From an uncultured Saprospiraceae bacterium (GTDB taxonomy: Bacteria; Bacteroidota; Bacteroidia; Chitinophagales; Saprospiraceae), in NCBI GenBank assembly GCA_937973565.1, contig CALJKQ010000047.1, positions 1 through 64,000 of the forward strand: a stretch of 64,000 nucleotides of DNA. Reading direction: 5' to 3'. This document shows positions 1 to 8,507 of the stretch, piece after piece. Every line of letters begins with the position of its first letter. Within the stretch, counting starts at the first letter, position 1. The position numbers and the translations under genes are program-made. The notes beneath the pieces were generated by a model, which worked only from the letters and a program-made list of their open reading frames with translations, was not told the origin of the DNA and searched no databases.

Positions 1-37
1 CTGGTGACTGGAGTTCAGACGTGTGCTCTTCCGATCT
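1..37 (+). other. Illumina TruSeq adapter contamination
   Basis: Bases 4-37 match the 34-nt TruSeq read-2/index adapter, which ends in CTTCCGATCT. Genomic sequence begins at about 38. This is library sequence left at the contig end, so the first coding frame must not be extended through it. Confidence 0.97.
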
Positions 38-38
38 A

Positions 39-230
39 CCGATCACTGACGAAACGCAATCGTTAAACGCTACAATCTTTGATCTTAGCGGAAAGCTGGT
101 GATGACAAAATCCATCAGCACCAACGGAATTACAGAAATTGATTTGAGTCAGTTGCCTACAGCCAGCTACAACTTCAATGTAGAATATGCAGGCAAACAA
201 TTCACCAATACGATTATCAAAACAAACTAA
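39..230 (+). CDS. T9SS sorting-domain protein, C-terminal fragment
   Basis: This is the last 63 codons of a gene whose 5' part is lost at the contig end. The remaining residues have the typical type A sorting-domain pattern: a beta strand ending in IFDLSGKLV, a LPTASYNFNVEY turn and a basic C-terminus. Such domains direct cargo through the type IX secretion system to the cell surface or medium. The frame continues into the adapter, so any start codon called there (for example GTG at 21) is artificial. The cargo domain is unknown. Confidence 0.75.
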   Translation, partial: PITDETQSLNATIFDLSGKLVMTKSISTNGITEIDLSQLPTASYNFNVEYAGKQFTNTIIKTN

Positions 231-241
231 TAAATATACGG

Positions 242-280
242 CAGGTATCCCCTGCTTAAAAAATACCTGGTTTTTGTTTT
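242..280 (+). terminator. Rho-independent terminator of the truncated gene
   Basis: A 7-bp stem (242-248 with 263-269) is followed by the T-rich tract 271-280. It lies 11 nt after the stop codon at 230. Confidence 0.6.
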
Positions 281-289
281 ATAAAAATG

Positions 290-317
290 GGCTTGTCGAT
301 AGGGGCAGGCCTTTTTT
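290..317 (+). terminator. Second hairpin with U-tract
   Basis: An 8-bp stem containing G-U pairs (290-297 with 304-311) is followed by six T (312-317). It could be a backup terminator. It ends 20 nt before the -7 box of the next gene. Confidence 0.4.
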
Positions 318-336
318 ATTGCAAGCAGGTCTTTAT

Positions 337-344
337 TATATTTG
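337..344 (+). promoter_or_regulatory. Bacteroidota -7 box (TATATTTG) for the permease
   Basis: The octamer matches TAnnTTTG exactly and ends 7 nt before the ATG at 352. The transcript should therefore be leaderless or nearly so. A weak TTG occurs near 319-322. Confidence 0.5.
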
Positions 345-351
345 CATCCAC

Positions 352-1455
352 ATGAGATTAAACCGCTTCATTGGTATATTCGACAGGTATGTCATCAAAA
401 AATACCTGTCTACCTTCTTCTTTACCATGGTACTTATTACTATGATTGCGGTAGCCATCAACTTTTTTGAAAATGTAGATAAGTTTTTGGACGATGAAGT
501 GAAACTGAAGGACGTATTCCTTACCTATTATCTCAATTTTATACCCTGGATCAACGGCTTGCTCTGGCCACTTTTTGCCTTGTTGGCAGTTATCTTTTTT
601 ACCAGCCGTATGGCCAGAGATTCTGAAATCGTGGCAACATTGAGTGCAGGTATTAGCTACAACCGCATGCTTCGCCCCTTTGTAGTAGCCGGTTCTGTAA
701 TAGCCATCCTTCTTTGGATCGGCAACAACTATGTTATCCCCAACAGTTCACGGATAAAAAATGAATTCGAAAGTCAGTACATTCGCCGCGGAGCTAAACA
801 AACGCTTTCCTCCGATATTCATTTCTATACACGTCCCAATGAGAAGGCTTATTTCAGGTTGTTTTCTTCGCGCGATAGCACGGCCAGGAACTTCAGGCTG
901 GAACGATTCAAAAATGGCCAGCTGGTCTATATGCTCAAATCGGACAACCTTAAATTTATCAAGGCTTCCGGTAAATGGAGGATGAATGATTATGAAGAAC
1001 ATGCCATCAATGGTCTCAATGAAAACCTCGTCATCAAACGGGAGATTACCAAAGACACTTTACTGCCTTTTGAACCTGATGATTTTGTGCGTTATTCCAA
1101 GCAAATGGAAATGCTCACTACCACTGAGCTTCGTAAGTTTATCAACAATGAACAAGGGAAAGGCCTCGATACTGCCAAAAAATACATCATCGAACTCTAT
1201 CGAAGAACAGCAGATCCATTTACCATCATCATCCTCACCCTCATGGGGGTTACGATCGCTTCCAGAAAAGTGAGAGGGGGCATGGGCCTGCATCTGGCAT
1301 CAGGTGTTATCCTGGGCTCAGTTTTTGTTATTTTGTCAAAGTTTACGGTCACCTTTGCTTCAAATCTCGACCTTCATCCGGGCCTGGGAGTTTGGCTTCC
1401 CAATATTGTATTCTCAATCATTGCCTTCTATCTATACCGCAAGGCACAAACGTAG
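352..1455 (+). CDS. LptF/LptG family permease
   Basis: This 367-residue integral membrane protein belongs to the YjgP/YjgQ (LptF/LptG) family, which forms the inner-membrane part of the lipopolysaccharide exporter with LptB. Membrane segments are visible at about 20-40, 68-84 and 109-128, with three more at the C-terminus, flanking a long periplasmic beta-rich region; this is the family layout. The segment SRMARDSEIVATLSAGIS after TM2 is the conserved cytoplasmic motif. A longer frame opens at 187, but it runs through two terminator hairpins and the promoter, so ATG 352 is preferred. One family member alone does not tell LptF from LptG, so no symbol is assigned. Confidence 0.9.
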   Translation: MRLNRFIGIFDRYVIKKYLSTFFFTMVLITMIAVAINFFENVDKFLDDEVKLKDVFLTYYLNFIPWINGLLWPLFALLAVIFFTSRMARDSEIVATLSAGISYNRMLRPFVVAGSVIAILLWIGNNYVIPNSSRIKNEFESQYIRRGAKQTLSSDIHFYTRPNEKAYFRLFSSRDSTARNFRLERFKNGQLVYMLKSDNLKFIKASGKWRMNDYEEHAINGLNENLVIKREITKDTLLPFEPDDFVRYSKQMEMLTTTELRKFINNEQGKGLDTAKKYIIELYRRTADPFTIIILTLMGVTIASRKVRGGMGLHLASGVILGSVFVILSKFTVTFASNLDLHPGLGVWLPNIVFSIIAFYLYRKAQT

Positions 1456-1508
1456 AGGCCAGCTTTTTTCAAGAATATTCCTACGAAAATAGACTGTGGT
1501 TTAAAAAG

Positions 1509-1538
1509 AAAAACCCCGGCCAAAAGACCAGGGTTTTT
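1509..1538. terminator. Bidirectional terminator
   Basis: AAAAACCC (1509-1516) pairs with GGGTTTTT (1531-1538), with additional inner GG/CC pairs. It has A and T tracts on both sides. It sits between the permease (+) and the tRNA (-), and can end both transcripts. Confidence 0.7.
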
Positions 1539-1539
1539 G

Positions 1540-1610
1540 TTGACCCATAAGGATTCGAACCTTAACAGACAGAACCAAAATCTGTAGTGCTACCGTTACA
1601 CCATGGGTCA
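1540..1610 (-). tRNA. tRNA-Gln (UUG)
   Basis: The reverse complement folds into a 71-nt cloverleaf. The acceptor arms are TGACCCA/TGGGTCA, the T-loop contains GGTTCGAATCC, and the anticodon loop TTTTGGT gives anticodon UUG (Gln, CAA). The discriminator base is A. CCA is not encoded. The terminator at 1509-1538 follows immediately downstream on the minus strand. Confidence 0.95.
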
Positions 1611-1717
1611 AAGGCTTAAGGAAGCGGGGGCAAAGGTAAAATTTTTTTGCAAATCATGTAGTGATTTTTTTGAAATTATCTTTTCCTAATGCAAAACTCT
1701 TTATAAATCAACCTCTT

Positions 1718-2887
1718 TTATCTGATTTCTGCAGAAGAAGCCAATACGATTTCCACCGTTCTTTGGCTGCCATCCCTTTCCACTGTCAACTTAACTTTTT
1801 GTCCCGGTTGGTACTTTTCAAGGGCTAAAACCAGGTCATTGTAATCTTCTACTTTAACCCCATTGATAGACTTGATGATATCTCCTGGCACCCACCTGCC
1901 GGCTCTGTCCTGACTGATCGCTTTCAATCCAGATTTCGCAGCTGGACCTCCTCTTACCACCTCAGCTATGATCAAACCTCCTTCGCTCATCCCTTTTGCA
2001 TAATAGGCAGGCAAAAGCGATACACCCAAAACGGGTCTTCGCACTTCACCATATTTTATAAGGTCGGGAACTACCCAATTGACTTCATCAACGGGAATGG
2101 AAAAGCCAATACCGGCAGATGCCCCCGAAGGACTGTATATTTGGGTATTTACTCCAATCAATCTGCCACTGCTGTCTAGCAACGGACCTCCGCTGTTGCC
2201 CGGATTGATGGCCGCATCCGTCTGGATCACATCCCTGATCGCTCTGCCGTTGACCGATTTAATTTCACGACCCAGCGCTGATATTACACCGGTTGTAAGG
2301 GTTTGATCAAGACCAAATGGGTTGCCAATAGCAAAAGCATACTGCCCCACTTTTAAATCATGAGAAGTCCCCACCGGCAGCGGTTTAAGTATGGCGCCTG
2401 ATGCTTTGATTTTTAACACGGCCAGGTCCTTATCCGGAGCTACGCCCACAATTTCCGCATCGTACGTTTTGCGGTCGGCCAGGGTCACTGTCGCCCTGTC
2501 GCCTCCCTGAATGACATGAAAATTGGTGATGATGTGCCCTTCTTTGTCCCAGATAAAACCGGATCCTGTTCCTGAAGGGATCTCCTCAACATTGCGCGAC
2601 CAGTAATCCTGCCTCACATTGAGTGTGGTTATAAAACATACAGAAGGCACGGCCTTTTCAAATAATTCGATGGTGGCAGCTTCAGTATCAAAAACCCGCG
2701 TCACAGGTGCTATATTGACGGGCTTGCTTTCTTTAACCGGAGTAGCAATGACATCTTCTTTTGTATCTGCAACATCGCTTTCTTTGTTTTCGAAAAGTGA
2801 GAATGCGTCATTTTCTACCAAACCTTTGCGAATGAAATAACCACCGGTAACCAAGCCGGCCGCCAATATTAGATGATAAAATTTCAT
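1718..2887 (-). CDS. HtrA/DegP-type trypsin-like serine protease
   Basis: This 389-residue periplasmic S1C protease for envelope quality control has an N-terminal membrane anchor or signal at about 4-20. The trypsin-like domain spans 75-270, with the triad His124 (NFHVIQ), Asp154 (PDKDLAVLK) and Ser232 (GNSGGP). A single PDZ domain follows at about 285-385. Classical DegP has two PDZ domains, so one PDZ plus an N-terminal anchor resembles DegS or the shorter HtrA proteins. All catalytic residues are present. It is transcribed towards the tRNA gene and probably forms its own unit. Which Bacteroidota HtrA subfamily it represents cannot be decided from sequence alone. Confidence 0.93.
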   Translation of the reverse strand: MKFYHLILAAGLVTGGYFIRKGLVENDAFSLFENKESDVADTKEDVIATPVKESKPVNIAPVTRVFDTEAATIELFEKAVPSVCFITTLNVRQDYWSRNVEEIPSGTGSGFIWDKEGHIITNFHVIQGGDRATVTLADRKTYDAEIVGVAPDKDLAVLKIKASGAILKPLPVGTSHDLKVGQYAFAIGNPFGLDQTLTTGVISALGREIKSVNGRAIRDVIQTDAAINPGNSGGPLLDSSGRLIGVNTQIYSPSGASAGIGFSIPVDEVNWVVPDLIKYGEVRRPVLGVSLLPAYYAKGMSEGGLIIAEVVRGGPAAKSGLKAISQDRAGRWVPGDIIKSINGVKVEDYNDLVLALEKYQPGQKVKLTVERDGSQRTVEIVLASSAEIR

Positions 2888-3034
2888 GGTACTAACATTT
2901 GTTTATGTAACGCCGGAGCCAAAAAAATGATTTCTCAGATGATAGAAAATATCGACCAGTAAGTGGTTTTAGAATACCAAACAATGGTCTATGGTCATCA
3001 GGTAACAGGGTATTTCCAACATTTTAGGCGAAAA

Positions 3035-3496
3035 TTACCAGGGTATATTTAATGAAATGGTTAACACACTAGCCTGGATTGGCACACCATATTTGGGCTC
3101 ATATTTATACCCTAAGGCGGCTTTAACGGCCTTTTTTAAAGTGCTTTTGGTGGAAATGGTGGTTTCAGGAAGCGTTTCCACATAGGTGACTTTGCCGATT
3201 TCATTGATTTCGATGTACAATTTAATAGTGCCATTATCTGTAAATGGCAATTGTGCGGCATTTCTGAATGTTACCCTCCTGATCGGTTGTGTTTTAATCT
3301 GGTCATAAGGGTTAAACAACTTTCTTTCACCCGCAAAATAAACCCATCGATCTTGTATCAATGTATCTCTCACTTCAGCAGTTTCGTTTTCAGGCGCTTC
3401 TCCCAGGCTTTCTACACATACTTTCTTACTGCAGGAGTTCAATAGGAACAGGGCCATTAAAAAAGACAGTCCTATAAAAAAGAGGTTATTTTTCAT
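3035..3496 (-). CDS. Small lipoprotein with TonB C-terminal-like domain
   Basis: The 153-residue protein starts with a lipoprotein signal ending in the lipobox LLNSC, so the mature protein should begin at about Cys22. The C-terminal half (residues 90-153) has the pattern of a TonB C-terminal domain: a strand with IKLYIEINEIGKVTYVE, a helix KAVKAALGYKYEP and a final strand. The usual N-terminal TonB membrane anchor and proline-rich linker are missing, so it is unlikely to be a working energy transducer. It begins 5 nt after the stop of the upstream gene (3502-3960), so the two are cotranscribed. Its function is unknown. Confidence 0.7.
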   Translation of the reverse strand: MKNNLFFIGLSFLMALFLLNSCSKKVCVESLGEAPENETAEVRDTLIQDRWVYFAGERKLFNPYDQIKTQPIRRVTFRNAAQLPFTDNGTIKLYIEINEIGKVTYVETLPETTISTKSTLKKAVKAALGYKYEPKYGVPIQASVLTISLNIPW

Positions 3497-3501
3497 TTCA
3501 T

Positions 3502-3960
3502 TTAGTTAATCAATTCTGCATCGGTCAGGATGTAGTTGAGTTGTGATAAATCAGATTCATTCAATTTCAACTTTCCCTTGAATTTCAGTTTTTTATCCAT
3601 CTTCACCTTGATCTTCTTTTTGGATTTTATATCCATCACCGATTCAGGTCCGGCAGCTCCACAAAAAAAACATTGAGAATAGGGCAGGGCAGAAAGTACC
3701 AAAATATCGGCCCCCAACTCTTCGATGGGGATGGCATAACCCTCAATTTCTACCCATTTACCTTCCAGGGCCTTTACCTTGGGACCAAACTTTGGATACA
3801 ATACATTGAAGTCAAATTCCTTGTTGTATTTTTCATAAAAAGTCACATCACTCAATGTCTTCCATGTTATGGGCATAGCCTCCTGTGCATAAGCTGTCTT
3901 CAAACTTCCCAAAACCATCAATAATACCCCTATACCTATAATTCTCAATTTCTTATTCAT
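3502..3960 (-). CDS. Exported DUF3299-like protein with CxxCG motif
   Basis: The 152-residue protein has a cleavable signal peptide (cleavage after about residue 25, AYAQ). Its core, WVEIEGYAIPIEE followed by PYSQCFFCGAAGPESVM, resembles exported DUF3299-type proteins in which a Cys-containing loop follows an OB-like strand. The CFFCG motif suggests metal binding or redox chemistry in the periplasm, but this is inference. It is the first gene of a two-gene unit with the TonB-C-like lipoprotein. The family assignment is from memory of the motif pattern. Confidence 0.6.
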   Translation of the reverse strand: MNKKLRIIGIGVLLMVLGSLKTAYAQEAMPITWKTLSDVTFYEKYNKEFDFNVLYPKFGPKVKALEGKWVEIEGYAIPIEELGADILVLSALPYSQCFFCGAAGPESVMDIKSKKKIKVKMDKKLKFKGKLKLNESDLSQLNYILTDAELIN

Positions 3961-4156
3961 GCTACAAATTTCCCAAATAATACGTTGAACACCAAACCTT
4001 CTGCATTGTTTAGCCCCTCACTTAACACAATTTTGACATTTAGAGCAGAATTCTCCTCATATTGCTCTACTTCTTTTAATGAATTTTTGGGGTTTACCGA
4101 TTCTTGAAATTTTATTCCGGAAACTCACTCAAATCCACCAGTTACTCAATCTGGGT

Positions 4157-4186
4157 TTTGTTTAAAGGCTTTCCAGGCTAGCTTTG
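4157..4186 (+). promoter_or_regulatory. Promoter of the S74 protein gene
   Basis: A -33 TTTG (4157-4160) and an exact -7 TAGCTTTG (4179-4186) are separated by 18 nt. The predicted transcript begins near 4192, which excludes an in-frame start at 4184 and supports ATG 4214. The rest of 3961-4213 shows nothing recognisable. Confidence 0.6.
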
Positions 4187-4213
4187 GTTAATGCAGTTTA
4201 TAATCAATTAGAT

Positions 4214-6607
4214 ATGAGACCATTAGCCTTATTTTGTGTGTTGGGTATATGTATTAATACAAGTCTTGCCCAAAATGTCGGTATAAACAACACAACTCCT
4301 GAAGCAAGCCTGGACATCAAGGGTGATGTTATATTTAGAGTGGATACCCTGGTGCTGGTCAATGGTGTAAATGACAATATAGACATCGGCACCTCACGGT
4401 CTGTGAACTATGTCATCACGGGTCCGAATACTACTTTTGAACTTGGAGGTTTTTCTGATGGAAGAGATGGCAGAACCATTACATTATACAATTCAAGCCC
4501 CGCTGCCTACTATGTAAAAAGTTATAGTGTGGGCACTGCTGCTATCAATCAGATTAATACGGGTACGGGTTCAGATTTCGCTATGAATAGCTACAGCACC
4601 ATTACTTTCCAATATCTGGCAGCAGACAGTTTATGGCATGTTGTGAGCAGGTACAACGAGATAGGCGGCCTAACGGGAGGCCAATGGACCAGTAGTGGAA
4701 ATCATATATACAATAACAATATAGACAACGTGGGCATAAACACCACTGAACCGTTGAGCAGACTTTCTGTAAATGGAGAACTCGCATTGCTCAGTGATAC
4801 TATAATTGTACCATGCGCCATTTCAATGAACCAACTGAAAATTATTGACAACGCAAATAAGAGAAAATCTATTATTCATCTTGTTGAGGATGACAATTGT
4901 GGTTCATTGCCTCCTTACATTATGACAATCAAGGGAGGCAATGATGGGGAGATCATTCATCTCTTTACTCACATCAACAATACCAACATAATTCACCTTG
5001 GAAATCCTAATAATACCTTTCCACCTATGCCCCCATCCCCTCAGGACAGCATGGAAATGATCGAACTTTACGAACCCAATACTTCAGGAAATAATAGCAC
5101 TGCAATACAATTAAAGGCTGGAGCAGTGATCAGTCTGATTTATGATGGGAAAAGAAAAAAGTGGAAACCTGTTTCATACTATGGCGAAGAGAAGCCTGAC
5201 TATGGCGTTTGGTATAAAGGCAGCAATCCCACTTATATGTATGCCGGAAGCAGTCGCGTGGGCATAGGAACCGGCAGCCCGACCCATGAATTGGATATAG
5301 CTGGAGATCTAAGGGTAAGAGATTCAGTATTGGTGGATGGAAATGTAAGTATCCAGAATAATGTAAATGTAAATGGCAATATAGGTGTTGGTATTTCGAA
5401 TTCGCCTTACCCAATCCATATCAATCGAGGCGGAGTCGGATTTTATCAAAGCTGGCAAGGCAATCCGCTTTACACTTATCTTGAATCTACAAATGCAGGA
5501 ATTGCCAGCGGCTACGGGTCCAGTTTGGAAATTTCGAACAGCAATGCCTTTATTAAATTTGTAGGGCCAAATGTAGGTATATCCAACAATTCTGGTTTTA
5601 CGCCAAATGCCAGTCTGGCTGTGGAAAGAGGAAGCGGTATTGATGGTACCGCAGCATTTTTTGGCACTTCCAATGTTTCGCATTTTAATTATAGCACAGC
5701 GGAAGATACTTACCTGAGAGGGGGAAAGGTGTCCAGTAAACTTATATTGAATGATTATGGTGGACAGGTGACTGTTGGTACAAGTAATGCAGGTAATGCA
5801 CAGCTCAATATTGCCAGTCATAGAACGGGTGCAAATGCCAATGGATTAAGCATTACACAAAATACGACTAATTCAGGAAACGATTCTTATGGCTTAGCTA
5901 TCAATACCAATGGTGGACATTCAAACAGAGGAGTCAGAATTGATATCGGAGGCTCTGGATTGTATCAGAATATAGCAGGAGAATTTTATTCAAATGCAAC
6001 TTCACCTGCAGGATCTGAGAATCGAGGCATCTATGCGGAAGCAAAAAATTCTCCACATATAAATATCGGAGGCGAGTTTATAGCTTCTGGAAACAATGCA
6101 GCAATTATTTTTGGTGTTTCAGGTAAAGCATATAACACTTCAAGTACAGGAATTTCAGCAGGAGTATATGGATTCGGCCAGGGTTGCCCAGCAGGTAAGT
6201 TTGATGGATATGTTGAGATGTCAAATAACTTATCTGTAAACTATGATGTGTATTGTGATGAATTATTTGAATCTTCGGATGAAACCCTTAAAAGAAACAT
6301 AACCACTATTTCTTCATCAATTCAAAATATCTTAAAAGTAGTTCCTGTAAATTATTATTGGAAGAAAAATAAAAGTGAATTGCAAACTGGTGTAATTGCA
6401 CAAGAATTGCAGAAGGTTTATCCCGAACTGGTAACAACGGATAAGGATGGCAAACTGGCAGTACGTTATACCGGCTTGATTCCCCATCTGGTTAAAGCCA
6501 TTCAGGAACAGCAGGAAATGATCGAACAATTAAAATCAGACAACCAAATTTTGATTGCGGAATTGAAAAATGAAATCAAGGAGTTGAAAAAAAACATTAA
6601 AAATTAA
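4214..6607 (+). CDS. Exported tail-fibre-type protein with S74 chaperone domain
   Basis: The 797-residue protein has a signal peptide (about residues 1-20, ending SLAQ). A long Gly/Asn-rich region follows, with beta-helix-like repeats containing VGINTTEP or VGIGTGSP motifs, each introducing a blade. The C-terminus (about 687-797) is an intramolecular chaperone of the endosialidase (peptidase S74) type, with the signature SSDETLKRNI, the core GVIAQELQKVYPELV and a terminal coiled coil (about 765-797). In phage tail fibres this domain trimerises the protein and then cleaves itself off at the conserved Ser. Here the protein is chromosomal and has a signal peptide, so it is probably a trimeric surface fibre. 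No phage genes are nearby. Confidence 0.85.
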   Translation: MRPLALFCVLGICINTSLAQNVGINNTTPEASLDIKGDVIFRVDTLVLVNGVNDNIDIGTSRSVNYVITGPNTTFELGGFSDGRDGRTITLYNSSPAAYYVKSYSVGTAAINQINTGTGSDFAMNSYSTITFQYLAADSLWHVVSRYNEIGGLTGGQWTSSGNHIYNNNIDNVGINTTEPLSRLSVNGELALLSDTIIVPCAISMNQLKIIDNANKRKSIIHLVEDDNCGSLPPYIMTIKGGNDGEIIHLFTHINNTNIIHLGNPNNTFPPMPPSPQDSMEMIELYEPNTSGNNSTAIQLKAGAVISLIYDGKRKKWKPVSYYGEEKPDYGVWYKGSNPTYMYAGSSRVGIGTGSPTHELDIAGDLRVRDSVLVDGNVSIQNNVNVNGNIGVGISNSPYPIHINRGGVGFYQSWQGNPLYTYLESTNAGIASGYGSSLEISNSNAFIKFVGPNVGISNNSGFTPNASLAVERGSGIDGTAAFFGTSNVSHFNYSTAEDTYLRGGKVSSKLILNDYGGQVTVGTSNAGNAQLNIASHRTGANANGLSITQNTTNSGNDSYGLAINTNGGHSNRGVRIDIGGSGLYQNIAGEFYSNATSPAGSENRGIYAEAKNSPHINIGGEFIASGNNAAIIFGVSGKAYNTSSTGISAGVYGFGQGCPAGKFDGYVEMSNNLSVNYDVYCDELFESSDETLKRNITTISSSIQNILKVVPVNYYWKKNKSELQTGVIAQELQKVYPELVTTDKDGKLAVRYTGLIPHLVKAIQEQQEMIEQLKSDNQILIAELKNEIKELKKNIKN

Positions 6608-6767
6608 AATGTGTGCGTACACAAAAAAAGTAAGCGGATAGGTGGCTTTCCAACAAATTGTTTTCTACAACGATGCAACATTATTGTAAGTGCAGCTTTG
6701 ATGGCATGGCCGGTGTCAATCTTTGAGGCATAAAATCCATTTTTTAATCTAAATATCCGACAATGTG

Positions 6768-8504
6768 ATGATACAAACAAGTGTACATTTTTCTGAAATA
6801 ATAAAATATTTTGCCATTGCCGGTATGATGGTGGCGATAGCAACCTATTCTTTTGGTCAGAAACAAAGTACGTCAAACAAGGCTGTTAAAATAACAGGAA
6901 ATGCCACTGTTTTCGGAGCCTTGTCAAGCAGTTCGGACACCAATGTAGTGGTCAATCCTTACAACTATGGTGTGAGCTTCTCTACAACCATAAAAACAAA
7001 ATTCATTACATTACCTTTTAGTTTTCGTTATGCTGACAATGGCAGGAATGCCACCTATCCTTTTTTAAGATTTGGCATGGCTCCGAGGACCAAATGGGCA
7101 AAATTCTATTTGGGCAACAACAGTATAAACTTTAGCAGGTATGCATTTACAGGTTTTAATGTATTTGGCCTGGGTTTTGAAATAAATCCTTCTTCATTTT
7201 ATTTGGGAGCATTTGCAGGTCGTTTTCAAAAATCAGTATTTATCGATAGTACAAACATTGCCTACAAAAAAACAATGCCTAAATACAAGACCAATGGTTT
7301 CGTAATAAAGGCTGGGCTAAAATCCAGAAAAAATGCCTTCCTGCTGACGTATGCAAGTGCCTGGGATGATCAAAATTCAATTGCATATTTCAACCCGAAA
7401 TTTAAAATCAGGCCCCGTAAAAGTAAAACAATCGGAAGTGAGGTACTATTGACAATACATCCGAATATTGTTTATCAACTGAATGCAGGAACGTCTATTT
7501 ATACGAGAGATGTAAATGGCATTCACATTGATACCATTCTCAGGAATTCAGGAGAAAATGAACTGCCCAAATGGTCGGGCTTATTGGAAAAAACCCCCAA
7601 CCTCACTACCCAAATCACTTTTGCACATGATCATGTACTTACTTACGCAAACAAGCTCATGTACCTCAATTTGAGATATAAATACATTCAACCGGAATAC
7701 AAGGCGCTCGGACTGGCCAACATCAACACAGATCTATCTCAATGGAGCATAGAACCCGGGTTTAAATTATGGGACCAAAAATTAAATGTAGCCCTGGTTT
7801 TTGGTAAACAAAACAACAATTTAAACCGTAAACTGATAACGCGCAACAACAATACCATCTTTAATTGCAACGCCACCTTTACCCCCAACGACAGGTTTAA
7901 TGCCAATGTAGTGTATAGCAATTTTGGGATAATAACCAATGCAGCTAATCCGGAAAAATATGACAGTATATCAATACAAAATGTAAGCAACAACCTCAAC
8001 ATCAATGCCAATTATGCCTTTTCAAAATCTGCTGAGGTTGTAAAATCTGTGAATATTGCCTTTTCAAGGCAAGGACTCAAGGAACTTTATGAGTTCAACC
8101 CTTTGTTTGACAAAAGCTTTAACAATGTAAACGCCTTGCTTGTGTACAACCACAATGATATGAAGAGGTATTCTTATTCAATAGGCTTCAACTACAACAA
8201 CAGCTATTCATTGTTTTTGGCTTCGCAGAATGTAAAAGGAAATGTAAGATCCTATGGTGTCAATGCCACATGCTCAAAACAATTGATACCGGAAAAACTT
8301 GTTATCAACCTAAATAGTTCATTCAACCTGGCAGGAGCCGAAGATGAAGCATCCAAACCGGCAATTTCGGCAGGCTTATCGGTTTCATTGTCAATTACCA
8401 AATCGTCGGGTTTGGTAGTTTCCGGCACTACATCCAGAATGACCATTGCGGATAGATTAATTACACAACATTATTTTAATGCAAACATCACTCAAAATTT
8501 TTAG
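6768..8504 (+). CDS. Outer-membrane beta-barrel-like protein
   Basis: The 578-residue protein has a hydrophobic N-terminal signal ending near YSFGQ. The rest is made of alternating amphipathic strands and ends in ANITQNF; the terminal Phe is typical of outer-membrane barrels. No specific family is recognised. ATG 6768 is chosen; a GTG one codon upstream is also possible. It is the first gene of a tight operon, with the giant TANFOR-like gene starting 3 nt after its stop. The position suggests it may anchor or export the downstream surface proteins, which is inference. Confidence 0.65.
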   Translation: MIQTSVHFSEIIKYFAIAGMMVAIATYSFGQKQSTSNKAVKITGNATVFGALSSSSDTNVVVNPYNYGVSFSTTIKTKFITLPFSFRYADNGRNATYPFLRFGMAPRTKWAKFYLGNNSINFSRYAFTGFNVFGLGFEINPSSFYLGAFAGRFQKSVFIDSTNIAYKKTMPKYKTNGFVIKAGLKSRKNAFLLTYASAWDDQNSIAYFNPKFKIRPRKSKTIGSEVLLTIHPNIVYQLNAGTSIYTRDVNGIHIDTILRNSGENELPKWSGLLEKTPNLTTQITFAHDHVLTYANKLMYLNLRYKYIQPEYKALGLANINTDLSQWSIEPGFKLWDQKLNVALVFGKQNNNLNRKLITRNNNTIFNCNATFTPNDRFNANVVYSNFGIITNAANPEKYDSISIQNVSNNLNINANYAFSKSAEVVKSVNIAFSRQGLKELYEFNPLFDKSFNNVNALLVYNHNDMKRYSYSIGFNYNNSYSLFLASQNVKGNVRSYGVNATCSKQLIPEKLVINLNSSFNLAGAEDEASKPAISAGLSVSLSITKSSGLVVSGTTSRMTIADRLITQHYFNANITQNF

Positions 8505-8507
8505 ATC

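Noticed and set aside
4214..6607. Prophage because of the S74 tail-fibre domain
   Set aside because: No capsid, terminase, integrase or other phage gene lies around it, and it has a signal peptide.
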